Shown in pieces: positions 21,546 to 33,573 of a DNA stretch of 64,000 bases (position 1 is the stretch's first letter; each line of letters opens with the position of its first letter). Location of the stretch: the NCBI GenBank assembly GCA_021018995.1, contig CM037588.1, forward strand, positions 77,907,765 to 77,971,764, given 5' to 3'. Source of the stretch: Chloranthus sessilifolius. Taxonomy: Eukaryota > Streptophyta > Magnoliopsida > Chloranthales > Chloranthaceae. A program made the position numbers and the translations under genes. The notes beneath the pieces were generated by a model. That model worked only from the letters and a program-made list of their open reading frames with translations. It did not search any database and was not told the origin of the DNA.

Positions 21546-22224
21546 GGGCCTGTTTGGATAAAAATATGAAAAATGGCGGATTTGGATTTATAAATCCCAC
21601 AAAATCCCATAGTTTCTGGGCTTGTAGGAATCCACCGTATTCCTTCCTTTTCCACTGTTTGGATGACCTGAGAGAGAAAAAAAATTAGGGAAAGAAAAGA
21701 AGCCATCTTATCTTAACTTCATATGGAAATATTTCTGGCAAGGTAACCGTCAAGTGGAGTCGGTGTAGCTTGAGTTTAAATTTTGAAACCTCTGTGGTAA
21801 GTGGTGTTTTATTGTGTTCTTTGTAAGATCTGGCCAACCTTATTAAGGAAGTCTCCAATGGAGTTGACTGAGAACCTTTGTTAGTAATGGCTAATGAGAT
21901 GATGCTAACCCAACTTTGTAGCAGGCAGGCTATCTCTCACATTGATAAGGGTCCAAAAAGCGAGAGAGAGAGAGAGAGAGATGCTTGCAGAAGATGTAAT
22001 GGAGGCAATAAGTGGCTTGTAGAAGATGCAATGGAGGCCATAACGAGGGCGCACGACTTATTTTGCGGAGGGAAAAAAAGGAGAAAAATTAACATGTCTT
22101 TTTATTTGGGATCCACAGTTCTTCCTTTTCAACCCGAGTTTCACATGGTTAACCAATTGACTACCTTGAACTAGACAATCAAGATATTTTTCACCAACCA
22201 TCTTCCAGAAAATGGATCTTAAGA

Positions 22225-25200
22225 TGTAACAACCCAAATTTTTAGATTTTATTTTAACGGTGTTAGATGATGCACCACACTATGTACTGTGCTAACGCTC
22301 CACATCAGAATCGAAACCCACATTTTAAAATAGAAAATTTATAATTTTTCCCATATCAAAATTAGACTCATTGCTAAGTGCTCGTCGATACGATTCCAAC
22401 GATATATAATTTGACGACTTCTGACAAGAATATAAAAAGTTATACCCATTTTAACTAATCAAGTAAGTCAAAGGGTATAATTGTAATTTCGGGAGAGAAA
22501 CACCAATTGGTTTTGTGCTTATGCAAAACGCTGGAACGAAACCTTTTCTCAAGCTATCCAAGTTAGGTATGAATTCTTATTCCGTGTAAAAATCTCCTAT
22601 TCTATTAAATCTCCCACGAAAAGTGTTAATTAGAGTTGACCTAAAATTTTATACCATTATAAATAAAACTTTAAAAGCTCTCTCCTCTCTATAATAAGAA
22701 ATTATTCTCTCTCGAGACTTAGGCCGATGCCTTGAGAATCGACCTTTTCAACCCGAATCGCCGTTGATCTTCCGCTCACGCTTCAAGAGGTGGGTACCCA
22801 TCAATCCATCTTATTCTTCTCGAGATCCCGTCACAGTGGGATGCGTTCGATCACAAGACGAGTTTAAAATCTTATTTAAACCCAAATATCTCATGAATTA
22901 ATAGATCTATATATTTAATATATGCTTTCCCTTGAAAGTTGTATATTTTGTAAATTGGGTTTATATGTTATTTCTCTTTTCTTTTTAAAAATCTCTTTTG
23001 TTTGAGCCATTAATATTTTACCTTATATTAGGTCTGTATATTTAATATGTTTACTTCCTCTTTTATGTCTGTAAAATTAATTAAATTTTAATACTTATAA
23101 ATTTGATAGATTAACTTAATTGGCATAATATCATATTGATATTATTTATTTCTAAATCTATATAGTATAAATTTATCTTTCTACTAAGACTATAATAATA
23201 TATATTATTGTTGTAAGTTTATATTATTATTTATTTAAAATTAATTAAGCTCAAAAATTAAATTATATTTTATTTTATTTAAATAAATAATAGATTGCAC
23301 CAACTTAAAGTTTCGGGTCCGAACTTGCGGCTACGAACCCGAATTCACGTCTATGAACCCGAGCTCGCGACCATTGATGCACTTGTCCCGGTAGTTTAGT
23401 CATAACTTTTTACTCCGACCTCGGATTAATGCGATTCTTGCGAAATTGGAAAAAAGACAGCGAGCTTTACAACTTTGTGTGAAATAGCTATTTCACGAAT
23501 CTGACTTTTTAGAGGTCAAAATAGAGCAACAAGTCGGGTTCAATTTTGAATGAATCAAGGCTATTCGAATTTAAGATTATTTTCTAATTCTCATGACCAA
23601 AGTTCCTGTGTATATTATATCTTAAGGTCTTTCGATCGATGGTCATGATAAATCATAACTTAATAAGTATAAATATTATTTAATTTAATTATCTAATTAT
23701 TATATATATATCAATTTTATCGCTTCAACGCGACCTCTTCGATAATACAAAGTGTTAGAACTTTGATGCCTTTATGAAACTGAACTCTGACCTTTACGAC
23801 TATCGAAATCACACTTATAACCCTATTCTATAATTATATTAGTGTGATATGTAAATAAATATAAATATAAGCATAATCAAAATCTAAGTATAAACCGTTC
23901 TGTATGTGTGATACATTTGTATTTACAACTTAATCAATTTATACGAGTTAAAAATATGTTAGATCATGAGTACGAGAGTGTATGAGATCATGCCTACGCT
24001 TGGGCGTGGTGATTCGCCGAGATGGTATCGAAGTGAGGAATACACCGTATTCACATGCCTTATAACTCATGGTGGAATGGGACCTATGACGAGTCGGGTG
24101 AGTGTGAATTCAGTGTAACCTTGCAGCAGTGGCATATCATGATCTTATCACCCCGAGTTTTAATACGAGAGGATAAGATATGAGATATGATACGATAATC
24201 GGGCGTTGGGCCTTTAGCTGTGGTAAGGTTTCTTTTACGGTCACGTGAAACTCAAAATATTGGCGTCCATGTACGGATGCAACACCTCTATGGTAGTATA
24301 AACTGTCACACGAAGTACATCCAAGTTACTACGGAACCTTTTTCTTGGGAAGCGTGAATTAGGAAAGTTGTCTCACTATAGTTTGTCATAGGATTAAGTA
24401 TAAGAGTATGATAAGATATGAGTATGAGATAAGATAAGTTATGATACGAGTACGATAATAAGGCATCGCTGTGTAGGCCAGCAAAAGATAAAGAACTTAA
24501 GTCTCTGTACGTGTTGCCTGCGTAGCCACCGTAAGGGCAACAACGTCTTTCAGCCAAGACGGATCTCTGGGAGAGATTATGAGTATGAGTGCGTTATGAG
24601 TGAGTTTGGCCATTATGTCTCCCCATTGGCTGGGTGGTGGAGTATGAGTATAACACGAGGGCGTTATAATATGGTGGTATGATACTATGTTGACCCTCCC
24701 ATAGTAGCTCGAGCAGCGACTCTGGCACAGGTCGTTTAGGATTTCACTAGTATGTTAGTTACGCTCATGCGATATACAGACGTATGTGCGAGAATGATAA
24801 TAATACATGGTATGATATGTTATGAGATATGATAAGGCACGTTAGGATATGAGTGTCTAGATCATGGTCTTGCATTTATTATATGAGTTTTACGCTATGC
24901 ATGTGATTTTGTCTTCCTTTTGTTATCTGCTTTGAGATATTATGTTTATCACTCACCAGATGCACCCACAATGCACCTGAGTAGTATGGGGTGGATTGGT
25001 GGTGTATCCCACTGAGTTTACGTGACTGAGTAAACTCATCCCACGATAATCTAACAGTTGCAGGTGATTACGCTGGTGGAGTAGACACTGGCCATCTAGA
25101 TCTCGCCGACGCTGATTTCATTGATTCCGCGGGCATTGAGTACCAGGAACCTTTGGAGGGTGACGTTGCCGATCACCAGGAGGACTACAGTGTTGGTTTT

Positions 25201-25533
25201 GATCCGAGCGCCGGATATTGATTTAGTAGACTCAGTATTGGATTTTGTCTTATATTATTATCATTGACTCTATGCTTTTATTTTATTTTTATCGGATTTA
25301 TCTCCGACTTTCATTATCATTTTATTGGCGGATTATGATTTTATTACACTTATTCAGCATTTATGATTACATTCATATTCCACCCTATTAGTTAGATCTC
25401 ACGGATTTTGTGGAACCATTATTGCGCGAGAACTCTGATTAGGTGTATGTCCGCTTAGCATATCCGGGATATGTGCGGGTCATAACTCGGAATTCTAGGC
25501 TCTCGGGATGGGGTAGAATTTTGGGTCGTGACA
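22225..25533 (+). mobile_element. 3.3-kb solo LTR (TGTAACAACCC family)
   Basis: It starts TGTAACAACCC and ends GGTCGTGACA, with a perfect 5-bp duplication TAAGA on both sides (22220-22224, 25534-25538). No PBS or internal region is present, so this is a solo LTR left by LTR-LTR recombination. Very long LTRs beginning TGTAACACCC are typical of the Tekay/Del chromovirus lineage of Ty3/gypsy (inference from length and terminus). A second, truncated copy is at 35167-38056. Internally it shows GATA-like TATGAGATAAGATA repeats (about 24170-24470). Confidence 0.9.
25063..25221 (+). CDS. Small acidic open frame inside the solo LTR
   Basis: A 53-codon frame, distinctly GC-richer than the surrounding LTR, begins right at a splice-acceptor-like TTGCAG|GTGAT. 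It ends TGA and encodes a peptide with many Asp/Glu and few basic residues (GDYAGGVDTGHLDLAD...). It has no Met start, so it could only be a downstream exon of a transcript starting in the LTR. It is not recognisable as a known family. It may be chance, but composition and the acceptor make it worth noting. Confidence 0.3.
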   Translation, partial: GDYAGGVDTGHLDLADADFIDSAGIEYQEPLEGDVADHQEDYSVGFDPSAGY

Positions 25534-25879
25534 TAAGATCATTGGCCTACCATCATACGGTCAGATTTGATCCCAAATGGTACACATCTCAAGAAGTGTA
25601 ACATGATTATGCACATCAAACGTGATTCTTCGATCATCTTTTGATGTGGGTGTATGTGCAATCAAAATATGACTCTCTGATGATGGTAGGACCATGATCT
25701 CAAGATCCATTTTATGATATATGAGGATAAGAAATGATCTCTATCGTCTGATTCAACATAGTCAAAGGTTTACGCAAGGTTGAAAAGAAATAATCTTATT
25801 TCCAAAATAAAGAAAACAGTAATAAATCTCATTCTAATTTCCAATGGGCTCGTAAAATAAACTCTAAGGGTCCTGATCA

Positions 25880-26995
25880 AGGCTAATCAGTTGTACAAAT
25901 TAGCCCCCAAACTTATAATGCTAGGACTTGAAGTATGTTAGGATTAGAATACTAACATGTTTTCTTGATTGTAGGAAATAAAGACCAAAGCGGATAATTG
26001 AAGGAAAAGTGTGCAGTAATAAGAGTTAGAAGCATAATTTGGAAGCAAGTCGCTCAAGCGAGTTTGGAGCTTGCTCGAGTGAGAATTGTGAGAAAGAAAG
26101 GGCAAACTTTCGAGTAAAAGTTGCTCGAGCGACTTGTCGCAAATTCCTAAGAAGTTGACCTTCTGTGGACTCTTTGAAGAAAAGCCCTAGACCAAAACAT
26201 ATATAAAGACATTGGAAAAGAGAATTAGGGACTTTTGGAAGGCAGAAGGAAAAGAGAAGAAAACCCTAACTTTTGCAGAGGAGGCTGAAAGAGATGGAGT
26301 TTTCCACCTCCTTCGCAATCCTTGTTATGCGCGGCTAGGTCCATAATCTAGGGTAGTAATGAGGCGTAGCTTCGTGTTAAGGATTTGGCGTTTATTTGGG
26401 GTTTATGATTGTAATACTTGCACGTTCTAGTTCTTAATGGAATGTTTTTTTATAGAAAGTATATTCATCTATTTTGATTTATATTTCTTGTAGAAATAAG
26501 AAAGAAGTTAGCTTCTTTTTTTTTATTGAGGCAAGATTTGTGATCTAGGATCAATCCTTGTGCAATGTGGTCTTATATGATTGATGTTGTGTGATTAGAC
26601 GAAGTTAACCGAGATAAGACAATTCATCACTAACAGATGAGTCGTGCTAGATCCCAGTTGTTTCGTGCTATGAGCAAGAGATCAAACCCTTTCCGAGAAT
26701 CCAATCAGGGTTGTATCACAGAGAGGGTTATTTGTCATGAATAAAACCAATTAAATTAAAATCTGATTCACGTAAGCGGTGTAAAGTTACGAAACCCTAG
26801 ACCTCTTTCTAATTTCAGTTCCAAATCTCATTAATTAGTTTGCATATAATTAGTTAAAATTCATCATTCCCAACAACTTCATTTTTAGGAAGTTAACAAT
26901 CCATGTGGATTCGACACCCGAAATCAAGTGCTATGTTATACGCTAGTTTACTTTTTAGAGCTTAGGAGAACGAAATTAATCATTCAAGTCCCCCC
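25880..26995 (+). repeat. Second LTR-like insertion in the Harbinger shell
   Basis: A TATA box (CATATATAAAGAC, about 26198) is followed by a transcribed-like region. Near the right end is CAATCCATGTGGATTCGACACCC, resembling the ends of some gypsy LTRs. Two stem-forming blocks (CAAGTCGCTCAAGCGAG and GTTGCTCGAGCGACTTG, about 26046-26140) pair with each other. No target duplication was resolved, so boundaries are approximate. Confidence 0.4.
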
Positions 26996-27139
26996 TGAAA
27001 AAAAAAAATCGGAAAATATAGTACTTAGGATTTTATTTTCTGACCTTTATTTGCGACTCAAACAGTAGAAAAGTGCGGATTTAAAAATCCAACCTTTAAT
27101 TCTCCACCACTTTCCCGAAGAATACCAAACAGCCCCTAA

Positions 27140-27525
27140 ATGTTAATTAGTAAGGATTCCTAATGGAACGATATACAATTTTTGTTTCTTCTATAATCAG
27201 AGGTCCAAAATTTTCCATCAAATCTCACTAAATTATTTCATTGCCTGCCCTTTTGTACTGAATTTTGTGAAACTGATCATATTCTAGCATGACCTGTTGT
27301 AGACCTGTTGTCTTATGCTTGATTGGTCGTGGAACACTGCAAGAGGCAAGAACTATTATGGGATGATGAAATGGATGCAAAATTTATAGAGCTAATGATT
27401 GAGCACTGCAGTAAGGGCACAAAAGCAATACAAAAAATAAATATTTATTGATATCATACGACAGATATTAATAATCAACATGCAGGAAAAGTCTCATAAA
27501 AAATACTCATTGAATCAGAAAAAGG
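27140..27525. other. No gene seen
   Basis: This is an AT-rich spacer between the Harbinger-like element and the fold-back MITE. No domain-bearing open frame is present. Confidence 0.5.
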
Positions 27526-27899
27526 AGCTACAACTTGCACACACGAGATTTGTACCATGACACATAATTTAAAAAAGAAAGACCTGGTATTTTTGGGATC
27601 TGTGCCACGTGGAACACCATCTAAGATGTCTGATTTGAAGGCCATAACGTAAAGATCTTTGGTGCCAACGATGGGCACAAACATGATCTCTATGATCTGA
27701 TTTGTCCCAGTCAACCATTGAATCAGATAATGGGTTTTGACTGTATTTTCGAGCCAATCTTTGGCACTAAAGATCTTTAAATCATGGCATTCAAATAAGA
27801 GGTCTTAGATGGTGTTCCCTGTGGCACAGATCCCAAAAATTATCGGCTTTCTTTTTAAATAATATGCCACGGTACAAATCTCGTGTGCAAGTTGTAGCT
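27526..27899. mobile_element. Fold-back MITE with about 140-bp inverted arms
   Basis: The left arm (27526-about 27665, AGCTACAACTTGCACACACG ... AAAGATCTTTGGTGCC) is the reverse complement, with scattered mismatches, of the right arm (about 27762-27899, ending TTGCAAGTTGTAGCT backwards). The loop is about 95 bp. Long arms suggest a Mutator-like MITE. A 9-10-bp duplication may be AGAAAAAGG/AGAAAAAAGG, but the exact ends are uncertain. The 79- and 62-codon minus-strand frames here are by-products. Confidence 0.75.
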
Positions 27900-28059
27900 T
27901 CCATTAGAAAAAAGGCAAAAACTTCATCCAATTACTCTAACCAACTCAAAATAAAGGGGAAAACACAAACCCTAACTAAGCAAAAAAAAAAAACCCTACA
28001 GCTGATTCCCTTGAATCATATATATATATATAAAATTCAAGCATGGGTCAAAAAATCGT

Positions 28060-28300
28060 CCGATACCGATACGTATCGTCCGATAGTATCGGTTTGGGTC
28101 CTAGGCGGTACGATATATTGCCTATGTATCGTACCCCCTAAAAAATAAGGGGATTATCGTTCGATACGGGCAATGTATCGCCCGTATCGGACGATACAGC
28201 GATCATTTTTTTATTTTTTTTTAATTGAAAAAATAAAATTATCGAACGATACTGGCAAATTATCGCCCGTATCGTCCGAGACGTCCGATAATTTCAAATT
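28060..28300. repeat. Subterminal CGATAC/GTATCG motif array of hAT 2
   Basis: At least a dozen CGATAC or GTATCG hexamers, many arranged as inverted pairs (CGATACGTATCG, CGTATCGGACGATAC), occur within 240 bp. They recur near the right end (33990-34065) and once internally next to 30285-30345. They are likely transposase binding sites. Confidence 0.8.
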
Positions 28301-28559
28301 ATCGGATGGGCCCCACCTGCTTTCTTTTTTCTTTGGTTTTTTGTCCTTTTCTGTTTGTTTTTTTTTTTTTGTTTTTTTTTTTTATATTTGTTATAATAGC
28401 CGCAAAAGATGCAACGGATATAATTTATATCCGTTGCATAGTTTTTTTTAATTATTTTATTAATTAAAACGTTGCATCTTTTGCAACGGATATTAGCGGC
28501 AAGCTGGCAAGTAGCAACGGATAAAACCCACCCGCTATAAAACCCACCGGAGAGGGATT

Positions 28560-28778
28560 CTTCATTTGCAAACCATCCTCTTCTTCTTCACTTGCAAATC
28601 ACACGAGGATCTCTTCTTCTTTACTTGCAAATCACCTGAGGATCCCTTCTTCTACACTAGTACACTTCTTCTTTCGCCACTTGTAATTCACTATACTTCT
28701 TATTTCTTAGCCATCGGAGACCGAAATCGTAGACACCAGATTGTCACACTTATATTTTTGTCGGATATTTAAGAGAAG
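28560..28778 (+). other. Probable 5' leader exon of hAT 2 transposase gene
   Basis: A TC-rich stretch carries a tandem repeat (CTTCTTC.CTTGCAAATCACxxGAGGATC, about 28580-28655). It ends in a good donor, AAGAGAAG|GTATGAG (GT at 28779). The matching acceptor TTAATGCAG|GTG is at 30426, 16 bp before the transposase ATG. Confidence 0.5.
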
Positions 28779-29009
28779 GTATGAGTTTCCATCATCTAAC
28801 TTATATTTTTAATTATTTTTTTATTAAATCTATTATATTTATTATTATTATTTTTTAAATTAATTTTTATTTATTACTAATTTTATCATTAAATCTATCA
28901 TACTCTGTTTTTTAAAACTAAACTTTTTTTTTACTAATTTTATTTTATAACTAAACTTGTTTATTTTGTATTACTTATTTTGTATTATTAATTTTGTGCT
29001 ACTAATTTT

Positions 29010-29330
29010 TTGACCCATGCATGTGACACATATTAGTGTGATGTGCCGCGACACATGTGACACGTGTCACGCGTGATGTGTCGCGACACATGTGACACAG
29101 GTATCGCAGTACATGTAATTGATGTGTCACATAACCCATGACACATCAATTACACTAATTTTTTGTTACTAATTTTGTGTTACTAATTTTTTGACCCATG
29201 CATGTGACACATATCACGTGTGATGTGTCGCGACACATGTGACATAGTGACACAGGTGCTACGGCATATGTAATTGATGTGCCACACATGTGACACAACC
29301 CATGACACATCAATTACACTAATTTTATAA
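29010..29330. repeat. Two-copy palindromic ACATGTGACACGTGTCAC block
   Basis: GACCCATGCATGTGACACAT begins at about 29009 and again at about 29191. Each block has GTGTCGCGACAC, ACATGT and GTGTCAC inverted motifs and ends AACCCATGACACATCAATTACAC. It is thus a duplicated about 160-180-bp unit made of short palindromes. Confidence 0.75.
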
Positions 29331-29339
29331 TACAAAGTT

Positions 29340-30280
29340 TAGCTTTAAAAAAAAATTAGTAATACAAAAATTACTAATTAGTAACAGAAAATATAAAAAA
29401 AGTATAGTTTTAAAAACAAATTTAAAACTAGTTTAGTTTTAAAAATTAGTAACTCAAATTAAAAAAATTTACTTTTAAAACAAAATTAGTAAAAAAAAAG
29501 AGTTTAATTTAAAAAAAAAATTAGTAACACAAAATTAAAAATAAATTTAAAACTAAATTACTAATAAAAAATGTTTAGTTTAAAAAAGTAACACTAAAAT
29601 TAGTAACAGTAAAAATTAAAAAAAAATAGTTTAAAGAAATATTAGTAATAAAAAAATTAGTAACAGAAAACAAAAAAGAAGTTTAATTTTTTAAAAAAAA
29701 GTATAATTTAAAAAAAATTTAAAACTAGTTTAGTTTTAAAAATTAGTAACACAAAATAAAAAAATTTAGTTTTATAACAAAATTAGTAAAAAAAAGAGTT
29801 TAGTTTTTTAAAAAAATCAGTAACACAAAATTAAAAATAATTTTAAAACTGAAATTACTAATAAAAAATGTTTAGTTTAAAAAAGTAACACTAAAACTTA
29901 AAAGAAATTTAGTTTAAAGAAAAATTAGTAATAGAAAAAATTAGCAACACAAAAATACTAGTTAGTAACATAAAATAAAAAAAAGGTTTAATTTAAAGAA
30001 AAAAGTATAGTTTTAAAAATAAATTTAGAACTAGTTTATTTTTTAAAATTAGTAACACAAAATAAAAAAATTTAGTTTTAAAATAAAATTAGTAAAAAAA
30101 AAGAGTTTAGTTTAAAAAAAAAATTAATAACACAAAATTAAAACAATTTAAAAACCAAAATTACTAATAAAAAAAGTTTAGTTTAAAAAAGTAACACTAA
30201 AATTAGTAACATTAAAAATTAAAAAGAATTTAGTTTAAAGAAAAATTAGTAATAAAAAAAATTAGTAAACTTTTTTAGAG
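29340..30280. repeat. A-rich tandem repeat array (TTAGTAACACAAAAT family)
   Basis: The phrases AAATTAGTAACACAAAAT, AGTTTAGTTTAAAAAAGTAACACTAAAATTAG and GTATAGTTTTAAAAA recur at a period of roughly 250-300 bp over 940 bp, with very few C residues on this strand. It is an extreme strand-asymmetric, low-complexity array. No coding function is present. Confidence 0.8.
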
Positions 30281-30441
30281 GGTACGATACAATCATACAA
30301 TGCCTATGTATCATACCGCCGAGGTCCAAAACCGATACATATTGGACTATACATATCAAATAAATTTTAGTTTCAAGTGTTATCTAAATGTTTTAATTTA
30401 ATCCAATCATTTGGTCATTAATGCAGGTGAAAGAAATAAAC

Positions 30442-33400
30442 ATGGTACGATCATCAGATTCAGTCTGACAATACGGCACAACAATAGATGGTGATAGGCT
30501 CCGAATAGAATATAAACTTTGTGGGAAAAAATTATTGGGAGAAAGTATCACACGGTTGAAGGAGCATTTGGCTCACATAAAGGGAGAGACAAAAGGATGT
30601 CCCAATGTACCCAGAAAGGTAAGGGAAAGAAAAAGGCAGAAGCCGATCGTGATAGAGAAATGTATGACAGAATAAGGAGGGTAGATTCAGAGTTTTCTGT
30701 ACCTGAACATGGGGATGATGAAGATGAGGATGAGGATGAAGATGTTGTGATAGCGAGAGTCATAAGGGAGAGTGCTAGAGAAGCACGACAGCGACGAGAT
30801 TAAGAAGAAGCTGATTATCGATTTTGGTCCAGCTTGAGGGGCCCATCCATGCCTACTGCTGGTGGTCAATCTAGTCAAAGGCCACATGTTATTGATGATG
30901 ATGAGGAAGATATTCATGACACTGCCGAGTTGTGTAGGTCTGCATCAGTGAGGGACACCAGGCCGTCTACTACAGGTTGTACTATAGGTCCCATGGATCC
31001 GTTCATGCATCGGACATAAAGCTCAAAGCAAAGTAAATTGAGCATAATTTTACTGAAAAAATGGGGAAAGAGGCTTGAAAAATCGATTGTAAAGTTCGTG
31101 ATATACAGTCACATTTTGAGTCAAGTTGTGGAGTCGCCGTACTTTAAAAGTATGATTGATACAAGTGCAGAAGCTGGTCCAGGAGTTAAAAAGTCTTCTG
31201 CATACGAGGTATCTGGGCCCCTACTAGATGATGAGTACGCAGAGATAGGAACATATGTGGACAGCTTTCACGAAGTATGGGATGAGAGAGGTTGCATAAT
31301 TATGTGCGATGGATGGACAGGTCCCACAAAGAAGAGTTTGATCAACTTTTTGGTCTATAGCGATGCCGGGACAATATTTTTAAAATCAATTGATGCTTTA
31401 AAATAAGCGAAGACAGTTGATTACCTCTTCTAACTAATAGATAAAGTAGTTGAAGATGTTGGAGAGCACCGGGTTGTGTAAGTGATAACAGACAATGCCG
31501 CCAATTATAAAGCTGTAGGTCGTTAGTTAATGTTAAAGAGACGTCACTTGCATTGAACTCCGTGTACCGCTCATTGCTTGGACCTCATTCTTAAAGATTT
31601 AGAAAAGAAAAGCAAAGCACAAGCAACTATTTAGAAGGGAAGAACGATTACTTCCTACCTATACAACAGTGACAAGTTGGTGAATTTAATGAGAGATTTC
31701 ACCAAGAACGAGTTGCTCCGACCCGGGATTATACGATTTGCGACACAATTTTTAGCTCTACAGAGCTTGGCTAGATATAAGCGTGAGTTGAAAAGCATGG
31801 TCTCTTATGAAAAATAGAAAAAACATAAGTTAGAACTCACAAGCAAAGAGACCTGCTTGCAATGAAGTTGCCGACCTGATCTACAGTCCCCAATTTTGGA
31901 CAGATGTTGACCACCAGATAGCCTTCACTACCCCGTTGGTACAAGTGTTGAGGTTGATAGATGGTGATGAGAAACCAACGATGATGTACGTTTATGAGTC
32001 GATGGCTAAGGCTAAATTGGCTATTAAAAGTAAATGCCCGACAAAATATAAATGATATTGGGCAATCATCGATAAGAGGTGAGATGCACAATTCTACCAG
32101 TACTTACATACCGCAGGTATAACATGCTAAACTACTTATGTAGTAATATTTATTTATTTATTATTTTTTATATTATTCATTATTTCTATATATTGATGAG
32201 ATTGTTCATATTTGATTTATAGCACACTACTTAAATCCGGCCTTCCAGTATACGCGACGCTTTGAGTTGACTGAGGCCGATGACGTGTACAACGGTTTGC
32301 TCAATGTGATCCAGCGAATGCTCCCTGAGTTGGCAGAGTAAGGTCAAGCCATAAGAGATGTGAGTAATAATACCTTATAAGTAATAATGCAGGTGTCATA
32401 TGATCTGTTTATTGATATGTGGGTTATTGATATATAGATTGATATATTCCGTAAGAGACATGGGTCATTTGGGACCCCATTGGCGCAATCCCAAATCATG
32501 TATGATAAACCCATTGATTGGTGGATGCATTATGAAAGTGATGGCCCGATATTAAGGCGGGTTACCATGAGGGTTTTATCGCAAACTTGCTCCTCATCCA
32601 ACTGTGAGCAAAATTGGAGCACCTTCTCTCTCATTTACACGAAGACAAGGAATAGGCTAACTATGGAATGATTGAAAAAGTTAGTCTATTGCCACTATAA
32701 CATAAGATTAAGGGTCAGAAATACGCAGAGGGTCAATCGCGGTAAGATATTATATGAAGTCTTAGTTCATATAATTTTTATTTGATCTAATTGATGAGGT
32801 ATCAGACATGTATTAATTTATCTATCATATTTTACCGTACAGATAGTGAATATTTTGATCCTATCCAGTTGGATTATATATTAATGGAGGATGACCCTTT
32901 AAATCAGTAGATTGAAGAGAGATAAGAGCCAGTGTTGGATACTGAGGACACTGCATGGCTGGGTAATGCTAAAAGAGTAGCAGATGAGCAGACTTCTCAA
33001 CCACCGAGGCGAAAATGGAGATTGAATCGTCATTCAGTGGTTGGATCTGATGATGAAATGTAGCCCGGTAGTGATAATGATGATGGAGGCGATGAAACCC
33101 ATGCTGGCACTAGTGGTGGAGAGGATGATATTGATCCCTATACTTCAGGAGGTATTGCCGCATGGGATGAAGACCCGCTAACAATGTATGACACTCCTAC
33201 ATTTAGAGGTGAAGGGATTGAAGGAAGAGGAGCGTCAGAATCTTACCAAACACCACCTTCACCACCACCACAAGGTCCACAAGATGATGTGGGTTATATG
33301 ACTTCTAGCTTCAGGAGATTTAGTTTGCAAAATACCAAAGATTCAACAGCAAGTAACCCATATTATCGGCCTCAACCAACCTATCCCGGGCCATATGACT

Positions 33401-33573
33401 TTGTTGGTCAAATTTTTGGAGGACCAACCTTCACCTATTACACTAAGCCATGTTCGTCGTTAATGCCTCAGTTTCAAGGAGGCACACATGATCATGGGTA
33501 TCAATATGGCCAACATTATAGGGAAAGCTCGCACACCAATGATGATGATAATGAGGGCCAAGAACCACTATGA
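30442..33573 (+). pseudogene. hAT transposase of element 2 (multi-exon), decayed
   Basis: The frame from ATG 30442 shows a BED finger (EYKLCGKKLLGESITRLKEH then LAHIKGETKGCPNVP). DUF659 follows (CIIMCDGWTGPTKKSLINFL, about 31294-31353; GTIFLKSIDALK; VITDNAANYKAVGR; CTAHCLDLILKDLEKK at about 31567-31615). Good GT-AG introns are at 32117-32222, 32360-32437 and 32742-32842, each restoring frame. The dimerisation domain (WWMHYESDGPILRRVTMRVL then SQTCSSSNCEQNWSTFS) is at about 32520-32625. The tail is acidic, then Pro/Tyr/Gly-rich, ending at 33573. There are more than ten stops and shifts, so the gene is dead, yet the exon structure is still readable. Confidence 0.85.

Larger units (their letters stand above)
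21546..27136. mobile_element. PIF/Harbinger-like element shell with nested LTR insertions
   Basis: Terminal sequences are inverted: GGGCCTGTTTGGA on the left and, read from the right, GGGGCTGTTTGGT. TAA flanks both sides (21543-21545, 27137-27139), as in PIF/Harbinger and Tourist-type elements. Similarity of the two arms extends inward about 130 bp (TTGGATTTATAAATCC..TTTTCCACTGTTTG against TTGGATTTTTAAATCC..TTTTCTACTGTTTG). After subtracting the solo LTR and the second LTR-like insert, about 1.15 kb of native sequence remains, with no transposase. Confidence 0.72.
28779..30425 (+). other. Probable leader intron of hAT 2, with T-rich then A-rich repeats
   Basis: The first 230 bp are T-rich (TTACTAATTTT motifs). 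Next comes a region of ACATGTGACAC-type palindromes, then nearly 950 bp of A-rich tandem repeats. The T-rich and A-rich parts are complementary in sequence, so the intron RNA could fold on itself. The acceptor AATGCAG at 30420-30426 precedes the coding start. Confidence 0.5.

Noticed and set aside
27475-27757. Two minus-strand open frames
   Set aside because: They lie within the fold-back MITE arms and loop and have no recognisable domain.
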